The notes beneath the pieces are model-generated. The model made no database searches, was not told the origin of the DNA, and saw only the letters and a program-made list of their open reading frames with translations. This document shows, in pieces, positions 22,359 to 34,403 of a stretch of DNA of 64,000 nucleotides; within the stretch, counting starts at the first letter, position 1, and every line of letters starts with the position of its first letter. The translations under genes were made by a program, and so were the position numbers. This stretch comes from Solea solea (lineage: Eukaryota > Chordata > Actinopteri > Pleuronectiformes > Soleidae): NCBI RefSeq assembly GCF_958295425.1, contig NC_081141.1, forward strand, positions 17,603,680 to 17,667,679, given 5' to 3'.

Positions 22359-25300
22359 ATGTAAAACCGGCTTATCTCTGTTTGCCACAGCAGAATACAA
22401 AGTCCAATCCCATCCCGCAAATCTCGGCTCCACATCTTGACCTCTGTTAAGATTTCATGCGACTTGCGTTGTTTTTTTTTTCTCCCACCCAGGAAAATGT
22501 TGTCACAGCTAAAAATCTATCTGGAATATTAATTTTGTGCTGGAGTGAACAGAATCAAGCAGAGCAACGGCTCAGTCAGCAACGTCTCGATTTGCAAAAC
22601 AAGGGAAATTGTGACAGATAAAGACGGATTAAGATGAAGACGGTTATTAGAAAGCTATTCCACTGTTATTAGATGGTTATGAGGTCGAAGCCACAAGACG
22701 AATGATAAGCAAACATGGGTAGAGCAGGTCATACATAAATCATAATATTGGTTGTTCAATATTTTGGTATGTGGATGGAAGCAATGTGAGAGGTGCTTTG
22801 GGCAACACTACCTGACAAATGTACTGCAAAGGGTCATTAATAGACAGTCACGTCTCATTCTGTACCCATTTCCATCAGAAAAAGCTGAAATGAAATGCTG
22901 AATAATTGCCGTGATGGATGGTGATCCGTTCTCGTTTTCATGTCGCAACAAAATCAGATGGAGTAAGTAGGAAACAATGGTGACCTGAAGTAATAACTCA
23001 ATTCCGTTATGGTTTGGAAATGGGTTAGCTGGGTCATGTTTCACATGTGGTGCACTAATAAGATGCAATCCACAGATATCTAAATGATCCCTGACTGGCT
23101 GCATGCTCTGAGGAGTGTGACTCATCAGAGAACGATGCCAAACGGAGAGTTTGTGTTTGTGGAAAACAAGCAAGTGTAATTCACCGTTTTGAAGCATCAC
23201 AAACAGAACCTCAGCGCGAGAGGAAATTATTGAGCAGATCACCTGTTTCTCCGTTTCTGGATTTAAAAAAAACACGTTTTTTTTAACTGGATTGAGTAAT
23301 CCACAGTGTTATATACGTAGTCACGTGAATGTCATTTCACAATAATTATCAAAGCCTTTGTATGAGATTTTGTCTCTCGCAGGCTGCAGACTTTAAAGTC
23401 TCAGCTTTAGAGGTTACGACAGCTATTTATTTTCTTCTCTTTGATGGCAAAAAGAGAGTAAGAAGAAGTGAATACAAAAAATAAAAAAAATCTTCAGCAC
23501 TCACAGTCTCTGTGGGCTTGGAAATCATGACCATATAACAGCGGAGAAACGAATCACACCCCATCAGAGTTGCTTCGGATGAGATTTGGCAGGAAACAGC
23601 ATCAGGACTCCAACCGGCTTGATTCTCTGAGGGGAGACAGAAACAAACAAAGCAAACAGCATTCTCTATCGAAGGCTGCGCTCCAGCGGGGAAGTCATCA
23701 TTTACTCCAGAAATATAACCAGACGGCTGGAAGAAGTCACGAATATTTAGTGGTCAAACTGATCTGCCTGTGTCTGGAAAATCCCCATTTCACCGGGTTA
23801 GCGTTGTGCGTGGACACAAATGACAGGGGTCACTTGTCAATCAAAGAGAAAGCCACACTCCTCTTCCCCGTCTTTGATCACGATTGCATGCTTCAAAAGG
23901 GCCCCGTATCCCTCTCATCACCCTCGCGCCGCCTGCATAGCACCGTTCAATGGCTCATCATGTGCCAGATGAGACAGAAGACACATCAGCGCACTCTTAC
24001 TTTTTCCTGCTTTGTCCCTCTGTCTCTCTCTCTCGCTCTCTGTTTGATGGGACCTGCGGTGTCTCACGGAGTGAATAAACAAAAGACAGAGAAGGAGTGA
24101 GGATCGGCGTATTAATAAGGCCCGAGCTTGTTAGCGGGGCTTTAATGAGATAACGTGTTACAAGACGCTGTGGACGGACTTTAAAAACAAGAAGAAAGAA
24201 AATGGTATTGACTTGGAGACTTCTTTGTGGGGAAAGGAGAGAAGCCAGTGACGCGTGGCTCTAAACTCCTATTTCAGGAACTCAGTAAGTTCCTCTGATT
24301 CAAAGTTACAGCGTCAATCATATACATTTATTAGACCACCACCTCATGTGAGGTTTGTGCCGCAGCTGCTCTAATTCACTGGTATATGGTTCATACACCA
24401 GTATGTAGAAGCTCTTTCTGTCACTATTGACGGTTTTTCCTTCATACAAAACAAGTGGGAGTTACATTAAAAAGAAAACTGTCCATGTTCCAGTTTTCTT
24501 CTACTCAATCAGCTAACTTTCCCGTGGTCTTTGTCACTCTTCTGCTCTTGAATATTGTCCATTTTTATCCATGTTCCTTCAAACTGAGCTTCCTGTAGCC
24601 CCGTAAGCAGTGCGTCATCTTTTCTATTATGTAGATTTCCTCTACGATCTGTGTTATTTACTTTTTTATGACCGGTGGTCTAAAGGTGTTAAGCACTGTA
24701 TGTATATTATAAGTTGATTCTTGTTCGTCCTTGTCTCTTACCTGAACAGCTGTCGCCCATGAAGACTAAACATAGTCAATAGTGAATCATTTATGATAAT
24801 GCCAAAAAAGTGTCTGACATTATAACTGTCAGCACACTTTTACATGAACTTCAGTAAAGGGCGAATAATCCTCAAGAGTGCAACTGTCCTATCTTTGAAA
24901 ATCTTGTTACAGTGGATGGAGAAGTGTGGTGTAATTTGATAAAGGCTCGGTGTAAGGGAGACAAAAGCAGTGCAGGCCTTCCACCATCTTCACTACCACT
25001 GTAATATTTACTTCTCCGTCTCCGTTTTTTCTTTTAAGAGAAAGTGAGTGAGTGAGTGCTTGCTTGATTACATATACTGTATATGACTGTTTGGATTTAT
25101 TGCAATTTGGTCCAGATTTGACTGCCTTCATAACGAAAACACATTAACCATTAAAGGTCGAAAAACAAATGGGCTGTAGGAGGGGGAAATGTGTCATACG
25201 GAGAAATGTCCATACCTCTTAACTTTGCTTCAAGCTTGACTCATCTATAATTCAGCACAGCAGTGACAAAAATAATATATATAGTTGTGAAGAATAACAA

Positions 25301-26147
25301 AAGAAACCATGTGCTCCACTTAGTGTCTGAGTGAGTTTAGTGACATTAAATGCAATATTAATCCATGTGTGATGGAGCGGCACAAAATAGTGTATTGTCA
25401 TATGTGAAAACAAAAGTGATTCTCTCACATCGTCAGTGATTGTGTTTAATCTATAATGAGATTAAACCACGCTTTTTGACATAAATTATATCCCGCGGCG
25501 CCTCGAAAAAAGACTGATTGTGTTGCAAGTCTCGATACAGCCTGATTTTTGTACTATGAATAATGTAAGAGTGGTAAATTGTAGACAGGGCTTTGTGTTG
25601 TTTACATGCACATAAATGTAAACAAATGTTCTTTTGTCTTTAATTAGAATGAACGAGCGCAATTTTGCATAAGTGCATGACAAACGAAGCCTCATGAATA
25701 ATTAGCAGCGTGTGGACACATCAACTAACTCACGGACACTCACTAACAGTAAGCGACAAAGTGTTCAAATGTAAATTTACACTCACATAGACTGAACACA
25801 CACACACACACAGTGCTGGCTAAGATAAATTCTAGGTTAAAAGAAAAACTGTATAAGTCAACTATATATAACTGGCCACTGTATAAGTTACTCACAGGAC
25901 AACTGAGGAATGAGTGGTCTTCTGTCATATGTGACATATTCCCAAATTTCACAAATTGAGCACTTTTTGCTCAGGTGTGTTTATCAAAATAAAATATTTT
26001 TTTAATGAGATTGCGTAGGTTGTGCTGGAAAAAAAGGATATTAGAAACTTTATATTGCACAGTCTTATAGCCTCTGTGTAAACTCTACGTTTAAACAGTA
26101 ATGGAAAAAGGCAGCCTAAATGCTCTGTGTTCTAAGGGATAAACACG

Positions 26148-26172
26148 TGTACCTAATAAAGTGGCTGATGAG
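26148..26172 (-). mobile_element. isolated terminal repeat of a Tc1-like element
   Basis: gtgtacctaataaagtggct is the reverse complement of the agccactttattaggtacac-type end also seen at 33132. Confidence 0.45.
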
Positions 26173-26644
26173 AATACAGCAGAATACAATATGTCAGAGG
26201 GCAAGCGGAAATTAACTGTTCAACTATTTAAATTTTTATGTAGTTGTAGAATAAAGACATGTGGCTATACTTTGATCGATCCTTATTCGTCTATGTGCAG
26301 GACAGTTTAACACGAGGCAGCGTTGAGAAATTGCAAGGCTGATACATGTGTGCACCAGCCTTTAGTTGAGGTGTCTGCAAAGTTCCAACGTATACTGAAA
26401 GAATTCCAACATTGTGTCGTGACTGAGAAACTACTTACTGCAAATTGACCGGGTCGGGCTGATGACCAGCTCTATTTAATAAGGTCAGTATTGGCGCAGA
26501 CAGCACTCAGGTGTAATCACTAAGTATCGACTGCCCTTATCTCAATCGTGACTCTCTTATTCCAAATAAACACACGTCGTAAGAAAAAACGTGGGTAAGA
26601 ATAAAGTGATCTCATTATACTAACAGCTAACGGATATGTGCCGT

Positions 26645-27000
26645 CAGTTTAAAACTGCAGCGTGTAACTTTTGGTGATTTATGTTGTTACTCTGCCTCTT
26701 CGCCACTTGTATTCATAAAAAGTAAAGATGGTAGATACAGTAGCTGCGGGACAAGCAAAGGGGAGGGAGAGGATTTTAGCGGCTCACCAACGATAAAGAG
26801 CGATGGCAGAATCAGACCACTGCCATAGAGCGGGATCAGAGCGAGATGGGACGCAGGTTCCTCTAACTAACATAAATATCTTGTTTATTTGACATGCTTT
26901 TATTGTGATGTGTAGGCGTTCTACTGCAGGTGTGGGATGTCTACTCCAGCTGTTTCCGTTCTCGTGAAGAGCACCAGAGGTCACTGTAGGGGTCAAATAT
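26645..27000 (-). repeat. dispersed fish repeat, possibly the same class as 20420-20640, opposite orientation
   Basis: aaactgcagcgtgtaacttt at the left and caccagaggtcactgtaggg at the right resemble the ends of the repeat class seen at 20420, in reverse. The relationship is by resemblance only. Confidence 0.35.
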
Positions 27001-27368
27001 CTTTAGGCTGCCTGGTGCCCGCGATAAGTTGTCCAATCTCTGCGGATATACGGTGAACTGCTGCTTGAGTGCGACACTATTCTGCGAAGTAGAGAGAGAT
27101 TAATGTGGAGCGGAGAGGCTTCGGCCTGGTTCACACTACATGTGTGGTGTGTATGTCGCCGCTGCAGGCACTGACTGTGGCGTGTGTGTTCACACTGGCC
27201 GTGTGTCTTCTGGTCTCGCTGGCGTGTCTCCCCGCACCACCAATATTTGGTGTTTATGACTTAGGTTTCTGATTTAGCTCTGACTTAAAGAAAGAGAAAG
27301 AATATAGAGAAAATGACATATAATATTTATGTTTTTCAAGGATTCAGATTTGGCCTAGACACTAAAGT

Positions 27369-27880
27369 CACACTCACACCAGCCCTTCTAATTCAAATCC
27401 TAGTGTGTTTGCTTGGAAAGTCCGGTTCATTTGGGGAGGGTTGAATGTGCAACCGAACACTGGTCCGCCTGAAACGTAGGTCTCGGTTTGCTTCAAGTAA
27501 ACCAAATGCAGGAAGAGGACTACAGCTCAGGGCATTGTGGGTATGCACAACCAAAACATACGGATATGTAGAACGAAGAAATGTGTCGTATGTTCACATA
27601 AAACGATAGGACTTGATGCAGCTCCATGTTTTGGTCTTATGTGGAGGAAACAGAGGTTGTTCTGCATTAACATTAACATTAACAACAGATGAGCCAGTTT
27701 TCTTGTTCATTGTTGTCTCGTCTTCTCCTTCAGTAATTCTTGATGTAGCGCTGCCTCAGGCAAGGAGGGGAATATGTTATTCAAAAGGTGTGAAAGTGTG
27801 AAAGCAAACTGGGACCGGCTGAATGTTGCAGCCCCCATTTGAACCGAGTCTAGCGGACTATTAGGTGTGAATACGACTTA
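27369..27880. mobile_element. probable MITE of the cacaccag/ggtgtgaat type
   Basis: The left side (tcacaccagcccttctaatt, gtttgcttggaaagtccggt) and right side (ttgaaccgagtctagcggac, ttaggtgtgaatacgac) look like inverted, decayed ends. The interior includes attaacattaacattaacaa and no usable ORF. Confidence 0.4.
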
Positions 27881-29385
27881 AAACTACCCTTAACAGGTGT
27901 CTGTTTTAATGTAATATGGATGGTAGAATGTCAATATCATTATCTATTTGTCTATTTTTGCAGGGGAAAAAAAAAAATAGGCAAGACGGGACGGCAAAAC
28001 AATGTAATCTGTTAATCCGAAATGAAAAACACAACGCAATGCAGCGGCGACGCGCGCGGCACTCGTCCGGTGGGAAGCAGGCGTTTGTCAGTATCGTGTG
28101 AACTCATCTGACATTGGTTTGAATGTAATGCACGAGTAAAAAAAAAAGGGGGCCCATCTGGTATATTGTTTGGTTCAGCTAAATCCCAGTGCATGCTGGG
28201 ATGTCGTCTTCCTTATGACCTTGTTAAGAAACAAAGGCATTGAAAATAAACGCAATGAATAATGATGAAGGTGCAGGTAAGTCCTCAGTGTACAGTATTA
28301 GTTTCTGCTGCGGCGTGTGGCGTATCCTTGGGGGTCGTGCAGCTACAGGGCTGCCCCTTTTTCAAAAAACTTGACCCAGCATGTTATGTCTTTTAAATTG
28401 AATGTACTGATTATATCGGGGATCTTTTCTTCCCTTACGGTTTAAACACAGACTCTACTATTGTACTGAAAGGATGTTGGTCAGTCTGTGTGCATGCGAG
28501 CTGAGGCAGAAATCTTCCCTGGAGACAGGTCTGTGTTGCAATAATGTAACTGCACTAAATCGATTGAATACTTTTCTTTATTTGCCACTGTGAATTATAG
28601 GGCAATTCCAGCCATGTACATCTGTACACAATTTATTTCCTTCATCATCCAAACATCCAAATGCATTTCATTTTACAGTTAAGTCACATGCACAGATGCC
28701 TTAAGGCTGTATGTTTTACATGAAAACGACCAGGAAACAGTTTATCATTTAAAAGAAAAATGTTTTTTTAATGAATGAATAGTAAGATTTAGTATAGGTT
28801 AATGTTGACCAAACCACCACAGGAGGACCTCGGTGCTAATGCATGCGTGACACTCCTGTTCTCTTTGCTGCGCGGTGCTCTCCTGCCACCATTACACTTA
28901 CCTGCCACTTCTGTTTTCAGTCTCTTTGTTGCTGAGAAGATTCCATTTCTGCTGTTAATGCAGGAGCGATTTCATTCCCCACACTAGACAATTGGGCTGT
29001 GGGGCAATAGGAGGAGGAGGAGGAGGCACAAAAGCAGCTAGAATCACAACACATTAGGGGCAATTAAGCAATATGACGTTTGACGTATGAATCTCCTATG
29101 GAAAACACGGGGACTGACACACGTCCTGTTATGACGCTGAATTACTGTAAATGTGAGCCGCGTGTGTGTCTTAAAATAGCAGTCTCGCGGCTGCGGCTTT
29201 TGGTGAGATTTGTTACTGTTGATGTTCATTTTTCTGCCTCAGTTTTGTTTTTTTTCGGAACAGAAACATTGTTTGCGTGTCGTGTTCTTCATCGGAAAAC
29301 AGGCTCTGTCAAGCAATACTATCAGACCTGACTGATGTGTAGGCAAGGGGTAGAAAGGGTTAAGAAGTGTTTATCCCATCACTCG

Positions 29386-29406
29386 CAGCAGCAGCAGCAG
29401 CAGCAG
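29386..29406. repeat. short CAG run
   Basis: Seven CAG/GCA units. Confidence 0.9.
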
Positions 29407-29599
29407 TGTTACCGTTGCCTCCCTCCGTCCTGATATGCAATTAACCACTTCCTGTGTTTTGCACGAGAACGTCACTGGGCTACACACGATCTAAACCCCG
29501 CTCTACAGAGAAATACACAGAGGCGCGTGGAGCTGATAGACTTAATCAGCATTGTGTGAACTTATTTGACAATGATTCGAATGTAGTGGACATTTCTTA

Positions 29600-30130
29600 G
29601 CACTTTTCTTAACAACAGGTTACAAAGTGCTTAACAGTCCCATCAAGCCTACTCCTGCTCTATATTACAAGGCACCTTGCCTGGTAAGGGAAGGAAAGAG
29701 AGAAGCCCAACAGTTCACAATGTGAGCCATCACCAGGTGCAACGTGCAGGTGGTGAGGCTTAGCCAGAGCCGCGGTGTAGCACAGGCAGGCAACACACAG
29801 ATAAAGTGGAGGGATTTCCAAGCTGCACTTGATATTGAACAGAATATAAATTCGACCACACAAAGCCAGGTTGCCCGGTGCTACATGTAACGCTCACAGA
29901 CAGAGAACAAGAGCACTGGGAAACCAAAAACCTACACCAACTCTTCACGTAGAATGAAAGTGGATATCAGAGGGGATGCACACTCGACTGCCCGACACAG
30001 CACAACAAAAACTGGCATTGCAGAAATACTCTGGCTGCAACACAGGGATCATAAACTCTGACAGAACCCGATTCGAAGATGTGCAGCCGTCTGCCTCGGC
30101 CGGTTGGGGTGAGAGGGAAAATAGGAGGAC
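29600..30130. repeat. composite dispersed repeats
   Basis: acaggttacaaagtgcttaa at the left and gtctgcctcggccggttggg, then gtgagagggaaaatagg, at the right are familiar fish-repeat blocks. The sequence between them is mostly non-diagnostic. The short minus-strand ORFs here are not genes. Confidence 0.35.
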
Positions 30131-30164
30131 GGAGGAGAAGCCAGCTGAGTGAATTTTAGAATCC

Positions 30165-30370
30165 ATTTTAAAATCTTGACCCTAACTTTTAGAGCGTTGC
30201 ATGGTCAGCAGGTCAGATGTTACCCGTGGTGCCAAAGAGCCATTTCAAGACGTGAGGTGATCATTCCATTGAAGCAGTAGCACCTAGACTGTGGAACGCT
30301 TAGACACTGTTGTCGCTTTTAAAAAGCAGTTCAAAACTTTTCTTTTTATTCAGGCTTTTAGTATTGTTTT
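30165..30370 (+). pseudogene. LINE 3' end, reverse-transcriptase ORF relic
   Basis: Conceptual reading gives broken pieces resembling the C-terminal end of fish LINE ORF2: LRALHGQ near 30190, then a PRLWNA-like block (agactgtggaacgct) and a FKKQLK-like block (tttaaaaagcagttcaaaa) before an A/T-rich tail. Stops and frameshifts show it is dead. Confidence 0.55.
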
Positions 30371-30784
30371 ATTCTTTTTTTAGTGTGTTTGTTCTTCTGA
30401 TTTTTGTTTAAACTATCAGTATTTTATGTATTTTACTTGCAAAGTAAAATGTACTTATTTAAAAAGAGAAAAAAGAGAAGAGTTACAAGGAAAGATGAGA
30501 CGTTTAAAAGCCTTTCAAAATTCCTAATTTGGCCAAATCATAGCAAGTGTTTTAAAACCCTTTTCAGTGAGGCTCACATTTTATTTGGACTTGTTGGATC
30601 ATTACACTGGCTCTTTGTTGTAATAGGCTGTGATTTGGCCACCTGGCTCTCTGCCCACTCCCACCTCCTGCTTTCCACTCATGGAGGATTTCAGGGGAGG
30701 TGCTTGGGTGGGTCCCTCATGTTTAATACATTATCCTGTACCCTATATCCCGTTGCCGCATGTTCCTCCCGCTGATTTGAGATG

Positions 30785-31344
30785 GGGAAGAAGAGTTGTC
30801 ACGTCCGGGAGGTTTTACGCGCGCCGTGCGTCAAGGTAACCACAGCCGCGGGGGTTACGGGAGGTTGCACATTGTTGTGAAAGGACCATCGGCCCGCGTG
30901 GACTCTCCCGTTGGTGTTCACTGCCGCATGGACACGAGCACCTTTGCTAAAATGGGCGTGTGCGGAGAAACCGGGAAGCAAACCGAAGCCAAACTCGTGT
31001 GAGAGTCTCAGTCGGGGGGGGGGGGGGGGGGACAAGGGTCCACCTCGTGATGAGCAAGTGGATCCAAGTTCGGCTCTGTCCAATGTGTCCCAGCAGGACG
31101 GAGCAGACAAAGTTGATGGAGTTAAAGTCATTAAAAAGAACAACAACTAACCGGATATGAAGCACACAGAGTAACTCAAAAGTTGTCTCTCGCACTTATA
31201 CGGTTTTAATTTATGTCATTTTTTGGCACAATATTTTTGCAGTTTTACAAACCTGTCACCGACCCCGAAATCACCCCCAGCACAAAAAAAAGAAGGAAGA
31301 AAACATACTTATTTGTTTAGTTTTAAACCATCGCGGAGGGGAGG
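30785..31344 (+). promoter_or_regulatory. CpG-rich presumed promoter and 5' UTR of the D4-like pde4d transcript
   Basis: The roughly 560 bases before the D4-like ATG are clearly richer in CG dinucleotides than the surrounding AT-rich intron (for example acgcgcgccgtgcg, ccgcgggggttacggg, catcggcccgcgtgg). A 1.5-kb-scale rise in G+C continues through the exon. An uninterrupted run of 18 G lies at 31014-31031. There is no convincing TATA box at a fixed distance, which suits a CpG-island promoter. The start site cannot be placed from sequence. Confidence 0.5.
31014..31031 (+). repeat. poly-G run of 18 in the D4-like 5' region
   Basis: Eighteen consecutive G on the + strand, about 315 bases before the D4-like ATG. 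Length may be unreliable in assembly. Confidence 0.9.
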
Positions 31345-31646
31345 ATGGACCCTGCGTGCGGCAAAGTGGGGACGGCGTCTTTGGTCGCCGGCGGCGGAAC
31401 CGGCGTGAGTGCGAAGGCGCCCAAACATCTGTGGAGGCAGCAGAACCAGACTGCGCTCTCTCCGCTCCACCACCACGCGCTGGTAGTGCGCAAGAACGAC
31501 CGAGTGAGACAAAGAGGCTTTTCGGACACCGAGCGATATCTCAACCCGAGGAACATGGATCGGACTTACGCAGTGGACACGGGGCACCGACCCGGGCTGA
31601 AGAAATCCAGGATGTCGTGGCCGTCGTCGTTTCAAGGTCTTCGACG
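31345..31646 (+). CDS. pde4d: pde4d alternative first coding exon, PDE4D4-like
   Basis: This first coding exon encodes the unique N-terminus of a long cAMP phosphodiesterase 4D isoform resembling mammalian PDE4D4, with clear kinship to long PDE4A forms. The ATG at 31345 has a strong context (A at -3, G at +4) and is the first Met after an in-frame TAA at 31324. The exon runs 100 codons plus two bases to a GTAAGG donor, so CG plus the first base of the next exon encodes the final Arg. Motifs in order: KAPKHLWRQ (residues 24-32), [13 protein letters not shown] (54-66), [20 protein letters not shown] (71-90), [10 protein letters not shown] (91-100). Human PDE4D4 has the same blocks just before FDVDNG of the common exon. 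The long poly-Pro/poly-His tract between KHLWR and the RGYSDTERYL block in the human protein is absent here, leaving only LSPLHHH (38-44). UCR1, UCR2 and the catalytic domain are not in the window. A CpG-rich stretch upstream is the likely promoter. Confidence 0.93.
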
Positions 31647-32261
31647 GTAAGGGCAGAGAGAGAAATAAAGCAAAACTGCTTTTCTTCTTCATCTTGTTTC
31701 TTTTTTTTTTTTTTTAATTTCCCTCGGTGAAGATGGGCGTTGTTTGCGCTACACACACGCGCGCGCGAGGAAGGGAGAAGACTTTTGGCTCGAATTTAGT
31801 CCCAACTTTGGGAAGGTTATACCTCCATATTTATCCTTTTATGTTTTCACCACTTTTTGTACGAAGGAGTTAAAATCTGTCAACTGTGCGCTGTGCTGCT
31901 GTAGTGACAAAGAGAGGATGGAGAAACTACTGTATGTGCTCGTCACTCGATGCATAAACGGATCAAATAAAGAACAAGACATATGTACACACACACACAC
32001 GTATACAATCCCTGCTTTCACCCCTTAAATCACCACGTATACACAACTTGTGTCTTTTAATAATATGGTTCATAGTGATTGCGTTTACAGCGGATTTAAA
32101 TGGGGCATTTAATTTAAGGTAAGGGATGTGTGTCAACCTGAAAAAAAAGAGATGGGTTCATTCCTCAAACAAGATACGCAATTAGACAAAGTCATTTATT
32201 TTTACGTTAATATCTGAGTGTTAGTCCATATCTAGCAGCAGGGGCACAATCTCAAAGCTCA

Positions 32262-32338
32262 CTGTGTGTTTGTGTGTGTGTGTACAGTGTGTGTGTGTAC
32301 AGTGTGTGTGTGTGTGTGTGTACAGTGTGTGTGTGTAA
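32262..32338. repeat. TG repeat punctuated by tacag
   Basis: TG runs are separated by three tgtacagtg units at irregular spacing. Confidence 0.9.
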
Positions 32339-32646
32339 CAGAAAGAAAAATCCACAATCAAGCTTTTGAGATCCCTCCATCCAAGGATCAGTGCAGGAAT
32401 CACGATTTATCATCATTTTCATATGCTTCATAGCTCCTCCTCAGAGATGGCCACAACATAACATTGAAATCAGATTATTATAGCCCACACTATGTTGTTG
32501 TTATGCGACTATTATGATACACATCCCTCTTTGTATTGGTTACAGTAGATTGCGGTGGCGTTGTCGTTCACGAGCGATATTGTAGTTTTGTTGTAAGACA
32601 CGTGTCGGTCAGCCTGTTTGTCTCAAACAGATAACAAGTCAAACAA

Positions 32647-32685
32647 CCCCCCCCCCCCCCCCCCCCCCCCCACACACACACACAG
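32647..32685. repeat. poly-C run followed by CA repeat
   Basis: About 25 C followed by seven CA units. A second C run lies at 32748-32759. Confidence 0.95.
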
Positions 32686-33123
32686 ATGTAGAATTTCCTT
32701 ACTGTCATGGGAGCCCAACCCCTTTTTTATAGGACCTCAGAAAGTCCCCCCCCCCCCCCATGTTTCACAAACTCTGCAGTGAAGAAACCCAGAAGCTGTT
32801 GTGAAAGGTGATACATGTCTCCCTGTGCGTTTTAATTATATTATGTTAATGGGGTAGCAGAGCATCACGTGAATGGCAGTGGATCCAGAGTTGGCTTTCT
32901 GCTGCTCCCCTTCTCACTTTTCCCTCACGCTGAATAAGTGTTAAGACAATTCACCGGACCGTTTTATAATTGCACGAAAACATTGTTATCGAAGGCACAA
33001 TTAAATTAAGAAAGACTGGACTGGTAGCAGCAGCCGCACTAGCAGCAGTGCTCTCACTGCTTCTATATTAGTTTGTTTTGTTTAAAAAATGATTTATCCC
33101 GTAACTGGATCATCAATAGTATT

Positions 33124-33425
33124 TACTCTCAGTGGCTACTTTATTAGGTTCACAGACCATTCAATTGTTGGGAATGTCACCAAGTGTGGTCTTCTGTTTT
33201 TAAGATTTCACCGTGGTTGCAATGGGCGGCTATTAGAGTCGGCTTTCTGTGATCCCAAACCTGCCTGGTTCCTTATACGTTGACCTCTGGCATCAACAAG
33301 GAATCTCTTCCCAGCAAGCTGCTCCTTGTTGGACCGTTCTCTATAAAGTTGTGTGTGAATATTCCAATAGATCAGCGGGTTCTGAAACGCTTGGATTAAC
33401 CCGTTTGGCACCAACAACCACACCA
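33124..33425 (-). pseudogene. Tc1-like transposase relic (N-terminal HTH part), minus strand
   Basis: The left end on the + strand is cagtggctactttattaggt, a terminal repeat type of a fish Tc1-like family. On the minus strand, frames between 33425 and 33208 give VGAKR...VSE-ADLLEYSHTT and FLVDARGQR, which match the helix-turn-helix part of Tc1-type transposases (pattern SETADLLGFS, then LVDERGQRR). Frameshifts and a large deletion to the terminal repeat make it non-functional. Confidence 0.65.
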
Positions 33426-34355
33426 CTTTCCTGTAGTGCCCACATTTTCCTCACTCCTTTTTTTTTTTCTTAACATGTTGACAGTTTTCTGAGTGTGAAA
33501 GGTATTTGTGTGTGTGTGTGCTATTCGTAGGAGATGCATCCCCCATGTCCCCCACAAATTACACCCCTGCGAGGCAATCGGCAATCTTGAGTAATGACAA
33601 AAGAGACATATGGATGTGAAAGGGAGGCGTTAATCAACAATAGCAGGTCACAGGAAAGCCATCTCGTATGTGCTGTATAAATGAGCATATCATGTACAGG
33701 GAAACACCTCGTATCTGTAGGATAATGTATAGTGATCTTAAGGGATTTGGACCTATTTTAATGTCATGTAGCTCGAGTGTGTCTAATTCCTGAAACTAAA
33801 CTGGTCCTTGTGAAGGAGAGAGATGCACCACATTAACGCTAATCCACAGTGACTAAATTATTTGAAATGACACTCATAATATTATGACTCACAACACATG
33901 ACAGCCACTGGGATAATCTTATCGCGTGCGAGTGCTGGTTCTTCTGATGTCGCTCGCTGATGAGCACCGGAACGAGAAAAACGGCTTCCAAAACAACGAC
34001 CGTAATGTTTGCAGTAACAAACCATACTGTTTTTTATTAAAGCCTTGGCTGCATGTAGACGAGGATAAAAGCAGCTCGGCACTTAGACAGCCTGGGTGTG
34101 TGGGGAAATGTTTCTGCTCTAATTACTCACTTGTTCTGGGAAGGAGAGCGAGAAAGAAGGGAGGGAAAAAAAAAACATATAACCAGCTGAATAGAAATCT
34201 GAGAAGGTCACCTCAGCTCTCATGCTGAAGTGACTGCTGTGGATGCAAGTCTCTGTCAGGTGTTCAAATTAATTCTTCTGTGTTTCATACATTTTGGCCC
34301 AGGTATGAGTGATACTCACCTGCAGGTCCAGTCATCGGTCTACTACAGAAATGGC

Positions 34356-34403
34356 ACTGTCTGTCTATCTGTCTATCTGTCTGTCTGTCTGTCTGTCTGT
34401 CTG
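34356..34403. repeat. CTGT/CTAT tetranucleotide microsatellite
   Basis: About twelve tetranucleotide units, mostly ctgt with two ctat. Confidence 0.95.

Larger units (their letters stand above)
20398..30784 (+). other. intron between the D7-like exon and the D4-like promoter
   Basis: This is intron of D7-like transcripts and upstream flank of the D4-like transcript. The first 1 kb is packed with MITE-type repeats. The rest is mostly unique AT-rich sequence with scattered repeats. The 176-aa ORF at 23570-24100 resembles no known protein and lies in a G+C-richer, repeat-free block that could be conserved non-coding DNA. A strong donor at 28277 with a short upstream ORF is discussed under findings. 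Confidence 0.6.

Noticed and set aside
31309..31756. Several minus-strand and other-frame ORFs over the D4-like exon
   Set aside because: They are shadows of the real exon, caused by its high G+C content.
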